Source of the DNA: Anabaena lutea FACHB-196
GTDB lineage: Bacteria; Cyanobacteriota; Cyanobacteriia; Cyanobacteriales; Nostocaceae
Direction of reading: 5' to 3'
NCBI RefSeq assembly: GCF_014698305.1
Contig: NZ_JACJST010000001.1
Span: 465,191 to 529,190 of the forward strand
Length of the DNA: 64,000 bases
In this document: piece after piece, positions 37,979 through 47,167 of the stretch
Layout: the number at the start of each line of letters is the position of its first letter
How positions within the stretch are numbered: the first letter of the stretch is position 1
Position numbers and translations under genes: made by a program
Notes under the pieces: model-generated
The model's input: the letters and a program-made list of their open reading frames with translations, nothing else
Told to the model about the DNA's origin: nothing
Database searches by the model: none

Positions 37979-39760
37979 CTAAGTTCCCACAGCCCCAGAG
38001 TAAACTAAACCCCGTTGCATATCCAAAGTCAAAATCGCCCCATCTTTAATTACCTTTGTCGCTTCCTTCACACCCACAATGACTGGTACACCAAGACGTA
38101 AACCAATTACAGCTGCGTGACTGGTGAGACTTTCCTCTTCAGTAATAATCCCCCCAGCTTTGCGAATTGCTTCTACAAAATCAACACCAGTGCGGGATGC
38201 CACCAAAATATCTCCAGGGTTAAAGTTACTTGCATCCATAGCATTATGAACTACCCTAGCGCGTCCACTCACTGAACCTTGACCGAGACCGATTCCCTGA
38301 CCTAGTACAGCAGTCACCACTTCCACTTTAATCAAGTCTGTTGACCCGGAAACCCCCTGAAGCGTACCAGCAGTCATCACCACCAAATCACCCTCACTCA
38401 AGAGGTTTTTTTCCTGAGCAACATTGATAGCTGCTTGGAATGTCTGACCTGTAGAAGGTAGTTCTAGCACCAATAGGGGTTTTACTCCCCAGACCATCTG
38501 CAACTGTCGCGCTACATTTACATGAGGTGTAATGGCTAAAATTGGCGTTTTGGGACGGAATTTAGAAACGTTGCGGGCTGTAGCACCGGTTTGTGTCAAA
38601 GTCATAATTGCTGCTGCACCCAAGTTTTCAGCAATTTGACCAACTGCTTGGCTGATAGCATTAGGAATAGAACGCCGATTATCTCGTGACTGACGGGAGT
38701 TGGCGTTTAGGGTTTCCTCTTGTTCGATACGTTCTGCGATTCTGGCCATTGTAGCTACTGCTTCTACGGGGAAACTACCAACCGCAGTTTCATTAGAAAG
38801 CATTACCGCGTCTGTACCGTCTAAAATCGCGTTTGCTACATCGGAGACTTCTGCACGGGTAGGACGGGGGTTGCTGACCATGCTATCTAACATTTGGGTA
38901 GCGGTGATGATGGGTATACCCAAGCGGTTTGCTGTAGCAATCAAGCGTTTTTGTAGTACGGGTACATCTTCCGCTGGCAATTCTACTCCTAAGTCACCTC
39001 TAGCAACCATCACACCGTCACACAAAGACAGAACCGCTTCCATTTGTTCAATGGCTTCGTGCTTTTCGATTTTGGCAACTACAGGTACATTTTTGCCGGT
39101 GCTGGAAATTAATTCTTTGATTTCGATGATGTCCTGGGGGTTACGGACAAAGGAAAGCGCTACCCAGTCTACACCTTGGTCTAGACCAAATATCAGATCC
39201 TCGCGGTCTTTGTCGGTCATAGCCTTAATTGATAAGTAAACTCCCGGAAAGTTTACACCTTTATTGTTAGAAAGTTTACCAGGTACAGTAATGCAACAAT
39301 GCAAATCGCCTTTTTCCTGGTTAATGCCTTCTACGACCATTTCCACTCGTCCATCATCGAGGAGGATTTTGGCACCGACGGGGACTTCATCGGCTAAATA
39401 ATCGTAGGTAACGCAGCTAATTTCTTGGGTTCCTACTACTGGACGATTTGTTAAAGTAAAGCGATCGCCCTTCGCCAAAATTATAGAACCATTTTCAAAC
39501 TTACCCAAGCGAATTTTTGGCCCTTGCAAATCTTGGAGAATTGCTACCGGTCTATTGAGTTCAAAAGCGGTTTGCCGAATTAGGCGAATACTACGCTGAT
39601 GGTCAGCATGAGTTCCGTGGGAGAAGTTTAGCCGCAGTGTTGTTGCACCCGCTTCAATAATTGCCTTCAGCATTTCTGGACTGCTGGTAGCAGGCCCAAT
39701 AGTAGCAACAATTTTGGTTCGGCGCAGAGAATCTCTTAATTGCATAGGGGCTGATTTCAA
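37979..39760 (-). CDS. pyk: Pyruvate kinase with C-terminal PEP-utiliser domain
   Basis: Glycolytic enzyme converting PEP and ADP to pyruvate and ATP. 593 residues, longer than the E. coli type because of an appended PEP-utilising (phosphohistidine-like) domain, as in Bacillus and many cyanobacterial enzymes. The core shows 'RRTKIVATIGPATSSPEML', 'RLNFSHGTHADH', and the signature 'VPVVAKIEKHEAIEQMEAVL' with the catalytic Lys. The C-terminal domain (about 500-590) has 'GRARVV' and 'EESLTSHAAVIGLRLGVPVIVG', with a conserved His. Divergent from crtR. Confidence 0.95.
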   Translation of the reverse strand: MKSAPMQLRDSLRRTKIVATIGPATSSPEMLKAIIEAGATTLRLNFSHGTHADHQRSIRLIRQTAFELNRPVAILQDLQGPKIRLGKFENGSIILAKGDRFTLTNRPVVGTQEISCVTYDYLADEVPVGAKILLDDGRVEMVVEGINQEKGDLHCCITVPGKLSNNKGVNFPGVYLSIKAMTDKDREDLIFGLDQGVDWVALSFVRNPQDIIEIKELISSTGKNVPVVAKIEKHEAIEQMEAVLSLCDGVMVARGDLGVELPAEDVPVLQKRLIATANRLGIPIITATQMLDSMVSNPRPTRAEVSDVANAILDGTDAVMLSNETAVGSFPVEAVATMARIAERIEQEETLNANSRQSRDNRRSIPNAISQAVGQIAENLGAAAIMTLTQTGATARNVSKFRPKTPILAITPHVNVARQLQMVWGVKPLLVLELPSTGQTFQAAINVAQEKNLLSEGDLVVMTAGTLQGVSGSTDLIKVEVVTAVLGQGIGLGQGSVSGRARVVHNAMDASNFNPGDILVASRTGVDFVEAIRKAGGIITEEESLTSHAAVIGLRLGVPVIVGVKEATKVIKDGAILTLDMQRGLVYSGAVGT

Positions 39761-40105
39761 AATAATCTATCTGGGAAGTAATCGTATAGTAAGGGGCATC
39801 TCCTTTTCAGTCACTGCTATATCAATGATGTCAGCAGTTAGAGAAGGAATCAGCGGAATAGACTAGACATAGTAGACCAATCTTATCTGCATCCTTCTTA
39901 AGGGAGATTTTTGCCATTCAAGCATTAGCACTGGTCAAACTTTACCCGTCAGCAAATACTTAAGTCTAGTCTGGAATCATAACGCCATTCATCCGCTCAT
40001 CAGCAAAGACAGCAGATAAATCTTGCCATACAAAGCTTTATATAACTTTACTCTTTACTAAGAATTGTTGTATATTCGTAATATTTGATAAAGAAGGAGT
40101 TAGTA
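39761..40105. other. Pyk-crtR divergent promoter region
   Basis: 345 bp with no gene. It must hold promoters in both directions. A TATATTCGTAATAT stretch at about 40070-40083 lies just before the crtR ribosome site. Nothing else stands out. Confidence 0.4.
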
Positions 40106-40987
40106 ATGCTCACGTCGGAGGCACAAAAGCCACTGACAATCCCACCCAAAGAACTTTTAGCACCTCCTGGTGATTTTAATCCCACACTACTCATGTTTTT
40201 TGTAGTGGTGACTATGTTGGTGTTATCTAACTTTGGTTATTGGGTTTGGGAATGGCCACATTGGCTATGCTTTAGCATTAACACTCTGGCCTTGCATTGT
40301 TCTGGGACGATAATTCACGATGCTTGTCACCAGTCAGCCCATCGCAACCGTGTGATTAATGCCATGTTAGGGCATTGTAGTGCCTTAATTTTAGCTTTTG
40401 CTTTTCCAGTTTTTACACGGGTACATTTGCAGCATCATGGTAATGTGAATCATCCTCAAGATGACCCTGATCATTATGTCTCTACAGGTGGTCCGTTGTG
40501 GTTGATTGCAGTCAGATTTTTATACCATGAGGTATTTTTCTTTCAACGGCAATTGTGGCGCAAATATGAGTTACTGGAATGGTTTATTAGCCGTTTAATT
40601 GTCATTACTATTGTTTATATTTCTGTCCAATATCATTTTTTGGGCTATATTCTCAATTTTTGGTTTATTCCAGCATTTTTGGTGGGAATTGCCTTGGGGT
40701 TATTTTTTGATTATTTACCCCATCGTCCGTTTGTGGAAAGAAATCGCTGGAAAAATGCCCGCGTCTATCCTGGTAAAGTTCTCAATATCCTGATTTTGGG
40801 GCAGAATTACCATTTAGTTCATCATTTGTGGCCTTCGATTCCTTGGTATAATTACCAGCCGGCTTATTATATGATGAAGCCGTTGCTGGATGAAAAGGGT
40901 AGTCCGCAAACTTCAGGGTTATTGCAGAAGAAGGACTTTTTTGAGTTCTTGTATGATGTTTTCATAGGTATTCATTTTCACCACTGA
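40106..40987 (+). CDS. crtR: Beta-carotene hydroxylase CrtR
   Basis: Membrane di-iron hydroxylase that makes zeaxanthin and related hydroxycarotenoids. 293 residues from the ATG at 40106, chosen because AAGGAG lies 8 nt upstream; a TTG at 40085 would add seven residues made from that ribosome site. Histidine boxes 'HDACHQSAH', 'HLQHHGNVNH' and 'HLVHH' ligate the irons. Three to four hydrophobic helices are present. The order 'PPKELLAPPGDFNPTLLMF' at the N-terminus matches the cyanobacterial CrtR type rather than a plain fatty-acid desaturase. Confidence 0.9.
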   Translation: MLTSEAQKPLTIPPKELLAPPGDFNPTLLMFFVVVTMLVLSNFGYWVWEWPHWLCFSINTLALHCSGTIIHDACHQSAHRNRVINAMLGHCSALILAFAFPVFTRVHLQHHGNVNHPQDDPDHYVSTGGPLWLIAVRFLYHEVFFFQRQLWRKYELLEWFISRLIVITIVYISVQYHFLGYILNFWFIPAFLVGIALGLFFDYLPHRPFVERNRWKNARVYPGKVLNILILGQNYHLVHHLWPSIPWYNYQPAYYMMKPLLDEKGSPQTSGLLQKKDFFEFLYDVFIGIHFHH

Positions 40988-40998
40988 TTTGTTGAAAA

Positions 40999-41022
40999 AG
41001 AGACGTTTTATGGAACGTCTCT
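40999..41022 (+). terminator. Terminator-like hairpin after crtR
   Basis: Perfect 9-bp stem AGAGACGTT/AACGTCTCT with a 6-nt loop, 12 bp after the crtR stop. There is no long T-run, so termination is likely but not certain. Confidence 0.55.
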
Positions 41023-41112
41023 ATACTTAAAAATAATACTTTGACTTACTAACGCTGTTAAAGCAGTGTAACTATCTCTACTAGCTACTAGTTAGCTTCT
41101 CATTACCTCATA

Positions 41113-41313
41113 TTATTCAATAGGTTCAACACGCTTAACAAGAGTAAAACTCGGAACTTCTGTGTCATTCCAACTTTCTATTTCATAACCACAGACTTGA
41201 CAGTTAAAACTGTCTTTGTCTCTTAATGGAAAGCGAGTAATTTTTACTTCGTAAACGGAGTTACATTTTGGACAGGTTTCTTTTCCTGCATCCTTATTAG
41301 TCCAAGTTTTCAT
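41113..41313 (-). CDS. Small zinc-ribbon protein, unknown
   Basis: About 66 residues from the ATG at 41313 (a 73-residue form from 41334 is possible). Two CxxC knuckles, 'CPKC' and 'CQVC', 22 residues apart, form a likely zinc ribbon, with a basic segment between them. Function unknown; no obvious partner gene. Confidence 0.6.
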   Translation of the reverse strand: MKTWTNKDAGKETCPKCNSVYEVKITRFPLRDKDSFNCQVCGYEIESWNDTEVPSFTLVKRVEPIE

Positions 41314-41485
41314 TATTCTTAATCCCAGTACCATACAAACGCTATAACCATAATATATAAATTATAACTAACCGATATAAAGTAGTAATACGTAATGAGC
41401 TGATTTAGTCAAACTAAACACCAGTTGACTAGTCTAGTTTTGACTACCCCCAGCACTTCAGATAAGCTGAGGGTAAATAAATCGC

Positions 41486-41689
41486 CTATCGTTTCTCTTT
41501 ATCCTTCACTTTCTTATCAGAATGAGAGGGAGGGTTAGAATCATCATCCTTCTTGACATAGGTGATCAAGACGGTAGGGAGGACTTTTTCTAAATAGGGA
41601 GAACGACACTCCTCGTATAAGATCGCAAATGGTAGTCCTATACAACCAACGAGGAGAGCTACAAGTTTAGTGTTATTCAGTTTTATCAT
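41486..41689 (-). CDS. Small hydrophobic-plus-charged protein, unknown
   Basis: 67 residues: a hydrophobic N-terminal segment ('LVALLVGCIGLPFAILYEEC', about 9-28) followed by a Lys/Asp-rich tail ('KKVKDKEKR'). Could be a single-pass membrane peptide. No family recognised and no clear ribosome site, so it may not be a gene. Confidence 0.4.
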   Translation of the reverse strand: MIKLNNTKLVALLVGCIGLPFAILYEECRSPYLEKVLPTVLITYVKKDDDSNPPSHSDKKVKDKEKR

Positions 41690-41897
41690 TAATATTTAGG
41701 TTTAAATTTAGGATTTATCAAGGTTGAGTAAGTCTCAACTAATACAAGATTAACATATATTCTCTGAGAAATCTACTGAAATGCTAAACAAATTATGAAT
41801 ATTTCTTCTGATGGATGGTTCTCAACCCCAAAAGAATAAGATTAAAAGACTGTCCATGTTAAAAAATCAAGCATTTCTAAGATTTTTTTTCCTATAC

Positions 41898-41989
41898 AGG
41901 ACTTACGCAAAATATCTCTCAAACCCTCATTCCTCCGTGTTCTCTGTGTCTCTGTGGTTCGTTGATTCCGTAACTTGTGCGTAAGTCCT
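41898..41989. mobile_element. MITE-like element (92 bp) with AGGACTTACGCA ends
   Basis: Perfect 12-bp terminal inverted repeats AGGACTTACGCA and TGCGTAAGTCCT, flanked by CTATAC and ACTATAG. The interior is a CTCTGTGT-type sequence unrelated to that of its sister at 24889-25079. Sits just downstream of the AbiE-like operon. Confidence 0.8.
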
Positions 41990-42026
41990 ACTATAGTCAC
42001 AGAAAGGAGATTTTACCAACTATCAC

Positions 42027-42971
42027 TTACATAGACTCTTGTGATTCAATGCAGTTAATTATACCGTGAGCAGTATCTAAAGCTTGCCTGAAAGAGGGAC
42101 GATCATCTTCTGAGGCATAAGACATACCATTAACAAAGCGATCATATTCATTAGCATAGATTGGATCAGATTCCAGATATTGCAGCATGGTTTGTAAACG
42201 CTGTTTTGGTGGAACTTCTGAAAGATCAATTCCTTTGGCGCGTTGTGTATCTTGTTCCAAAATACTAATAACCAAATTAGGAAAATTTTTGTATTCTGCT
42301 ATATCACTTTCTAAAGCGGTTAAATCATGTAAATGACGGATAATGGTTGGATCATCATCTTCATTGTCTCGATTTCGAGATAACACACGCCAAGTTAAAG
42401 CACTAAGTTTATCAGCCGCAGTTTCTACAGGTGACACACAAGCTATCATGAGAACTTCCGGTTTCCCTTTTGGTGTAGCTTGGGCAATGAAGGATTTCAG
42501 AGATTTTTCTTGAACTTGCAAGGGTAACACTGGTGGCTTAAAAGTGATTTCCAGCTTAATATGAGGACGTAACGCTATTGCTGGCTGGAAATTTTGCTGA
42601 TAAACGATTTTACAAGCAAAAAATTGTCCTTCATTTCTGCTTTCACAATCCTCATCTTCAAGTGACCAATCAGAACTAGACTCGCGTATTGCATCAATAA
42701 GACGATAGCGATACTTTCGACACTCTTTCCGATTAAAACCTGTTGAAGGTAGAATTACTTTGAAATCTAGGTCTTCCGAGAACCGTTGAATTCGACCAAA
42801 TCCTTTTGATAAACTCGTTCCACCAGAAAATACAAGCCGCATATCAGATTCAACGCTAATCATAGCGGCAATTATTCGCATAGCATACCAGTCTTTCTCA
42901 ACGAAAGAAGGATCAACACCGAGATCAGCGGCAATCAGTTCTACAGTCTTGAGATTAAGTCGTGTATTCAA
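42027..42971 (-). CDS. AbiEii-type nucleotidyltransferase toxin
   Basis: 314-residue toxin of the AbiEii/AbiGii (DUF1814) nucleotidyltransferase family, the toxin of type IV toxin-antitoxin and abortive-infection systems. The GSx10DxD-like motif is seen as 'FSGGTSLSKGFGRIQRFSED' then 'LDF' (about 49-70), and a Lys in 'ETAADKLSAL' (about 183-192) is the further conserved nucleotide-binding site. It overlaps the upstream antitoxin by 17 bp, indicating translational coupling. Related enzymes modify tRNA ends. Confidence 0.88.
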   Translation of the reverse strand: MNTRLNLKTVELIAADLGVDPSFVEKDWYAMRIIAAMISVESDMRLVFSGGTSLSKGFGRIQRFSEDLDFKVILPSTGFNRKECRKYRYRLIDAIRESSSDWSLEDEDCESRNEGQFFACKIVYQQNFQPAIALRPHIKLEITFKPPVLPLQVQEKSLKSFIAQATPKGKPEVLMIACVSPVETAADKLSALTWRVLSRNRDNEDDDPTIIRHLHDLTALESDIAEYKNFPNLVISILEQDTQRAKGIDLSEVPPKQRLQTMLQYLESDPIYANEYDRFVNGMSYASEDDRPSFRQALDTAHGIINCIESQESM

Positions 42972-43368
42972 AGGTTACATATTTTCCTGCATAGCCAATT
43001 TTGCGAGTAACACGCCCTTTTACCCCAACTACACGCCCGGTTGGTATTTGGGTTGTCCGTCCCTCATTATAAGCTTGATCATAACTTGAGGGAACTACTT
43101 CCACATTCAGTTTTTTTAATGCCTCGATCGCTAGATCCCGTAAACCCTTACGAGGTATGATGCGATTTGATAAAGGTGAGATAGCTGCTTTTGCATAAAG
43201 ACCATAGCCAATTTTAATGATTTTGCCTTTAGCCTCTAACATACGAAGACTACGGCCAACTTGGTCATAATTAGCGATATCTTCAAAGTCCTTACGCACA
43301 AACACTTCACGTTTGCTGTTGGCTATACGGCACGCAATCCGATCTTGCACACTTTTAGGCTTTTTCAT
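42955..43368 (-). CDS. AbiEi/DUF6088-like antitoxin
   Basis: 137-residue partner of the downstream toxin. The N-terminal winged-helix-like part ('QVGRSLRMLEAKGKIIKIGYGLYAKA', about 38-63) is a DNA-binding element typical of AbiEi/DUF6088 antitoxins, which repress their own operon. A C-terminal beta-rich region follows. The gene order antitoxin-toxin and the overlap match type IV TA operons. Operator repeats should lie above 43368, but I cannot see a clear pair. Confidence 0.8.
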   Translation of the reverse strand: MKKPKSVQDRIACRIANSKREVFVRKDFEDIANYDQVGRSLRMLEAKGKIIKIGYGLYAKAAISPLSNRIIPRKGLRDLAIEALKKLNVEVVPSSYDQAYNEGRTTQIPTGRVVGVKGRVTRKIGYAGKYVTFEYTT

Positions 43369-43519
43369 TACGTCCTTCAGTTAGAAAACTTTGCAAAGAT
43401 AGGACATTTATATTCTACAAAAATACAACACTTGCTCATACTATCTATCAATCCAAAGCTGGAAAGCTCACGTTGTAAGTAGTTGAGTATCTCAAATCTA
43501 AAATAGTTGAATTTCTACC

Positions 43520-43807
43520 TCAAATATCCGTTCCTAAACTCTGCGCGTAAATTACTTCAATATTGCTACCAAACTGCAATTTATCTAAGGATTCTGTAAA
43601 AAACACAAAACCCTTATACGCAGTCACATATTTATATATTTTCGTAAAATAACCTTCACTAGTGACAATGACAAGCGGCTCTTCACCTTTGGAGAGAATA
43701 TTCAAAAAATCCTCTAACTTTACACAAACACCAGTTCCTCGATGAGTGAAAATACTCCCACCAATAGCAGCAGGTTGAGCAGCCGCGTCACCATTGTAAT
43801 AGCTCAT
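43520..43807 (-). CDS. Conserved-looking small protein, unknown
   Basis: 95 residues, not recognised. The order 'GVCVKLEDFLNILSKGEEPLVIVTSEGYFTKIYKYVTAYKGFVFFT' suggests a compact alpha/beta domain. The start is an ATG with no strong ribosome site. Lies between the TA pair and aroH, 39 bp downstream of aroH on the same strand, so may be in its transcript. Confidence 0.55.
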   Translation of the reverse strand: MSYYNGDAAAQPAAIGGSIFTHRGTGVCVKLEDFLNILSKGEEPLVIVTSEGYFTKIYKYVTAYKGFVFFTESLDKLQFGSNIEVIYAQSLGTDI

Positions 43808-43846
43808 TTGGCGCTAATTTTTACATATATTATTGACCTGCTGATT

Positions 43847-44266
43847 TTAAGCTTTTGTCTTAATTACTGGCTGTGAAGTTTGTAACGTTTGCGGTAAACC
43901 CCAATCTGGGCGCAATTTAGCCGCTTGACGTAAATAAATGTGGTGAATAGGGGCAGAAGTTGGTAAATAGGCGTGAATTAAAAACCGAACGCAACGCTGT
44001 AAACTGCCCTCAACGTGCATTTGCTGGACATCTAACATAGCCACACTATCCCATAAAGGACGACTACGAGCGATCGCAGCTGGGAAAATAACATCTAAGT
44101 CTCGTGTGACAGAAAAAGTAACACTCAAAATTGCTGTTGGTTCAAGTTGATTCCGTTCTTCGAGTTCATCAAGTAATTCTGTCACCGCTTCTCGGATTGC
44201 TTCCACTCTATTTTCTGCAACGGTTGTTGCGCCACGAATCGCTCGTATTTGCCATTCCACTTCCAA
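43847..44266 (-). CDS. aroH: Chorismate mutase AroH type
   Basis: Monofunctional chorismate mutase that turns chorismate into prephenate for Phe and Tyr synthesis. 139 residues, near the Bacillus AroH length. Active-site features are visible: Arg in 'IRAIRGATTV' (about 7-16), 'CVRFLIHAYLP' with Arg, and 'IHHIYLRQAAKLRPDW' near the end. A trimeric AroH fold is expected rather than the AroQ helical type. Confidence 0.92.
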   Translation of the reverse strand: MEVEWQIRAIRGATTVAENRVEAIREAVTELLDELEERNQLEPTAILSVTFSVTRDLDVIFPAAIARSRPLWDSVAMLDVQQMHVEGSLQRCVRFLIHAYLPTSAPIHHIYLRQAAKLRPDWGLPQTLQTSQPVIKTKA

Positions 44267-44283
44267 AATCCTCCTTTATTTAC

Positions 44284-44312
44284 TCATTAGTCATTAGTCA
44301 TTAGTCATTAGT
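44284..44312. repeat. STRR (TCATTAG heptamer)
   Basis: Four copies of a 7-bp unit just upstream of aroH, between it and sppA. Confidence 0.85.
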
Positions 44313-44455
44313 ACAAAGACTACTAACTAGTGCAGCATGGAATAACTCAAACAACAATTAAAAATTACTAAAAAGCTAGTGTCATCTGCTTTTTTAATTT
44401 TTAATTGTTAATTTTTAATTCCCCCCTGGGGTACTAGTGACTATTGACAATTTAT

Positions 44456-45292
44456 TTACGGTCGATACAACCACAAGGGTAAACCACTAGTAGATATTTC
44501 AAACTCGAGCCAATCAATTCCAGCCCCAATTCTGGAGTTCACCAGACGGCTCCCTGGTAGAACTCGACTCAATAATGGTTTACGTTCTTCTAGCGTATAG
44601 CAAGGAGTTTTCTCTGGATCAAGTCCTACTAATTCCGCAGTCCAGCGACGTGCATCTTCTTCTGTTCCCAGACGGTCTACAACGCCCAAATTTAAGGCTT
44701 GCTCTCCCGTAAAAATCCGGCCATCAGCGAAAGTTTTCACGGTTTCTACATCCAAAGACCTGCCCTCAGCTACTGTTTGCACAAATTGCTGATAACTGAC
44801 ATCAATCAACTGTTGCAGGATATTCTCTTCTGCTGCTGTCAATTCTCGGTCAAAGGACAAAATATCTTTGTAAGGGCCAGACTTAATCACCTTAAAGGAC
44901 ACACCAACTTTTTCCAGTAAGCGTTCCAGGTTATTCCCACGCAAAATCACACCAATACTGCCTGTAATCGTGCCTGGGTTTGCCATAATGTGTTCGGCTC
45001 CCATTCCGATATAAACGCCGCCCGAAGCCGATATATTGCCAAAACTAGCGACAATTTTGGTTTTTTTCTGCAACCGCCTCAGAGCGCTGTAAATTTCTTG
45101 GGAATCTCCTACTGTACCGCCAGGACTATCAATGCGTAGCAGTAAAGCCGGAAACTTCTTTTCTTCTACGGTTTTTAGAGCTTCTAATACCCGTTTGCGT
45201 GTAGCACTGGCGATCGCACCAGTAATCTCAATCCGAGCAATTTGTTTCCGAAATCTGGGCGAAAAAGGCCAAACCATGAGCAATCTCATCAC
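44456..45292 (-). CDS. sppA: Signal peptide peptidase SppA
   Basis: Membrane-associated serine protease that degrades cleaved signal peptides, with a Ser/Lys dyad. 278 residues, the short one-domain form. The nucleophile Ser lies in 'ASFGNISASGGVYIGMGAEH' and the general-base Lys in 'VIKSGPYKDIL'. A short hydrophobic/basic N-terminus ('MMRLLMVWPFSPRFRKQ') may anchor it. No neighbour is co-transcribed. Confidence 0.92.
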   Translation of the reverse strand: MMRLLMVWPFSPRFRKQIARIEITGAIASATRKRVLEALKTVEEKKFPALLLRIDSPGGTVGDSQEIYSALRRLQKKTKIVASFGNISASGGVYIGMGAEHIMANPGTITGSIGVILRGNNLERLLEKVGVSFKVIKSGPYKDILSFDRELTAAEENILQQLIDVSYQQFVQTVAEGRSLDVETVKTFADGRIFTGEQALNLGVVDRLGTEEDARRWTAELVGLDPEKTPCYTLEERKPLLSRVLPGSRLVNSRIGAGIDWLEFEISTSGLPLWLYRP

Positions 45293-45656
45293 CTATGAAT
45301 GAACTTAATATAAAATGCCCAGCGGTCAGACGACCTCCCTAATCGTGAGCAGGCATGGGACTATTTAAAATCTTAAGGAAAATTTTAGATTTTGTGTAGA
45401 GTTTCATTTGCTATATTTCTTTATGAAGGAGTGTGTATTGAAATTACCAATTGTCAACTGGTGTTGGCAAAGATAGTAAGAACAGGCAATTTGCACTACA
45501 AAAGATGGTCTTGAGTTACTAATGACTAAGACTTGTGATGGCGTATAAGTAATTATCGAAAGGAACTCAAATCAGAGTTAAGAGCAGCAGACTAGTTTTT
45601 GGGAAGATGAGTTTTCCTGTAACTCAATCTACACCTGATGAAAGCATTACCAGTAC
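45293..45656. other. 364-bp gene-free gap
   Basis: No gene seen. A 17-codon frame at 45607-45660 (MSFPVTQ...) overlaps the next gene's end and is too short to support. Confidence 0.4.
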
Positions 45657-45953
45657 TTAGGAATCAATGCGGAGAATTTGACCCCGATAGTAAGCATAGA
45701 TATCAAACAGGCCGCCCACAAAACCGCAGGTGAGACTAATGACAAATAGGCCATTGAGGGGGCTACCAGTGCCAAAAGTGGCGAGAAAATGGAGAATCAG
45801 AGTGGGAATATCGTCAGTTACGCCTTGTAAACCAGGAATGTAGCCAAATAGGCATAAGAAGACTAATATACTGCCGACTAAGAATATAGGAGCGATAAAA
45901 CTAAAAACGGTCGTGAGTAGTAGGGAGCAAAGAAAGTTGGTAAATATGCTCAT
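45657..45953 (-). CDS. Small membrane protein, unknown
   Basis: 98 residues from the ATG at 45953 ('MSIFTNFLCSLLLTT'); a longer start at 46001 adds a polar leader of doubtful reality. Two to three hydrophobic helices, the last with 'LNGLFVISLTCGFVGGLFDIY'. It looks conserved in style but the family is not recognised. Confidence 0.55.
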   Translation of the reverse strand: MSIFTNFLCSLLLTTVFSFIAPIFLVGSILVFLCLFGYIPGLQGVTDDIPTLILHFLATFGTGSPLNGLFVISLTCGFVGGLFDIYAYYRGQILRIDS

Positions 45954-46130
45954 TATCAGGCAAGCTCCGGGAGTATGTAGACGATGGCTGAACAGATGCA
46001 CGTCATCTTCTACAATAAGTGCGATCGCTCCTGAACAGCGAAGATGTCAAAAATCTTAAGTTTTCATTAAAAGCAATTCCTACTCGTTCCCTAAAATGCT
46101 CCGGCTAAATTAAAGGACTTATAAGCCCTG

Positions 46131-46154
46131 AAAACCTTGATAAATCAAGGTTTT
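46131..46154 (+). terminator. Orphan intrinsic terminator (possible sRNA 3' end)
   Basis: Perfect 10-bp stem AAAACCTTGA/TCAAGGTTTT with a 4-nt loop, then TTTTATTTT on the + strand. No + gene lies upstream for 5 kb, and a TAAAAT box at 46092-46097 could start a transcript of about 60 nt ending here. Alternatively it is a leader attenuator of the permease gene at 46318. Confidence 0.45.
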
Positions 46155-46317
46155 ATTTTCAAAAAATTATAAATAATTAGTTGCAATACGCTTAAGAAGA
46201 GCTTAATTTTCTGAGAGAGTCTTTAAACTAACTTAATGTTTGGGCAACACCTTCGGGAGTTAGGAAATTAGGGAGTTAGGGAGGTTTATGATAACTGAAT
46301 AATTGATCACTGAATTA

Positions 46318-47103
46318 ATGACTAAATCCAGTTTAGGAGCATGGAGTCAGCGATTGCTGGCAGCGATTTTTTTAGGTGGACAAGTAATAGTTCACCTCCT
46401 CAAAGGCAAAATCCATCGGCGTAACACCTTAGAGCAACTAGCAGCAGTTGGGCCAGATTCCCTATTTATTGCCTTATTGACAGCCGTTTTTGTCGGTGCA
46501 GTCTTTACAATTCAGGTAGCGCGGGAATTTATCAACTTTGGTGCAGGAAACCTTGTCGGCGGTGTTTTGGCGGTAGCCTTAACCAGAGAACTTACACCAG
46601 TACTGACAGCAGTAATTTTAGCGGGAAGGGTTGGTTCTGCCTTTGCAGCCGAAATTGGTACAATGCGAGTCACAGAGCAAATAGATGCCCTGTTGATGTT
46701 AAAAACTGACCCAATTGATTATCTAGTTATCCCCCGTATTCTTGCTTGTTTATTAATGCTGCCCATTTTAACCCTTCTGTCCTTAGTCACCGGCATGACT
46801 GGGGGATTGATAATTGCCACCAACGTTTACAATCTTTCAGATACAGTTTTTTTAGACTCAGCCCGTAACTTTCTCGACATCTGGGATATCTGTAGCGCCA
46901 TGATTAAAGCAGGCTGTTTTGGTGTTTTAATCGCCACCATTGGTTGCAGTTGGGGTTTAACCACCACAGGAGGAGCCAAAGGTGTGGGACAATCAACCAC
47001 AACAGCCGTCGTCACAGCCTTGCTGATTATCTTCGTTAGCAACTTCTTTCTTTCTTGGTTAATGTTTCAAGGAACAGGTGGTGGATTTACGCCAGGGATA
47101 TAA
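46318..47103 (+). CDS. MlaE-family lipid transport permease
   Basis: ABC permease (MlaE/TGD1 type) that moves phospholipid or other lipids between membranes; the chloroplast TGD1 relative imports lipids. 261 residues from the ATG at 46318 (a TTG at 46303 would add five). The family motif 'GAVFTIQVAREFINFGAG' and 'VALTRELTPVLTAVILAGRVGSAFAAEIGTM' region (about 82-112) is clear. Five to six hydrophobic helices. No MlaF or MlaD gene is adjacent; DUF3119, DUF3086 and plsY follow. Confidence 0.93.
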   Translation: MTKSSLGAWSQRLLAAIFLGGQVIVHLLKGKIHRRNTLEQLAAVGPDSLFIALLTAVFVGAVFTIQVAREFINFGAGNLVGGVLAVALTRELTPVLTAVILAGRVGSAFAAEIGTMRVTEQIDALLMLKTDPIDYLVIPRILACLLMLPILTLLSLVTGMTGGLIIATNVYNLSDTVFLDSARNFLDIWDICSAMIKAGCFGVLIATIGCSWGLTTTGGAKGVGQSTTTAVVTALLIIFVSNFFLSWLMFQGTGGGFTPGI

Positions 47104-47167
47104 CGACTCACTTTTAACTACTAAAATAGAAGATTCATGTTTACTAACAAAGCAGGAGATCAAGATT

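Noticed and set aside
38700..39239. 179-codon + frame antisense to pyk
   Set aside because: Opposite the conserved pyruvate-kinase core; composition reflects reverse complement of pyk.
45607..45660. 17-codon + frame
   Set aside because: Too short to support; overlaps the end of the membrane-protein gene.
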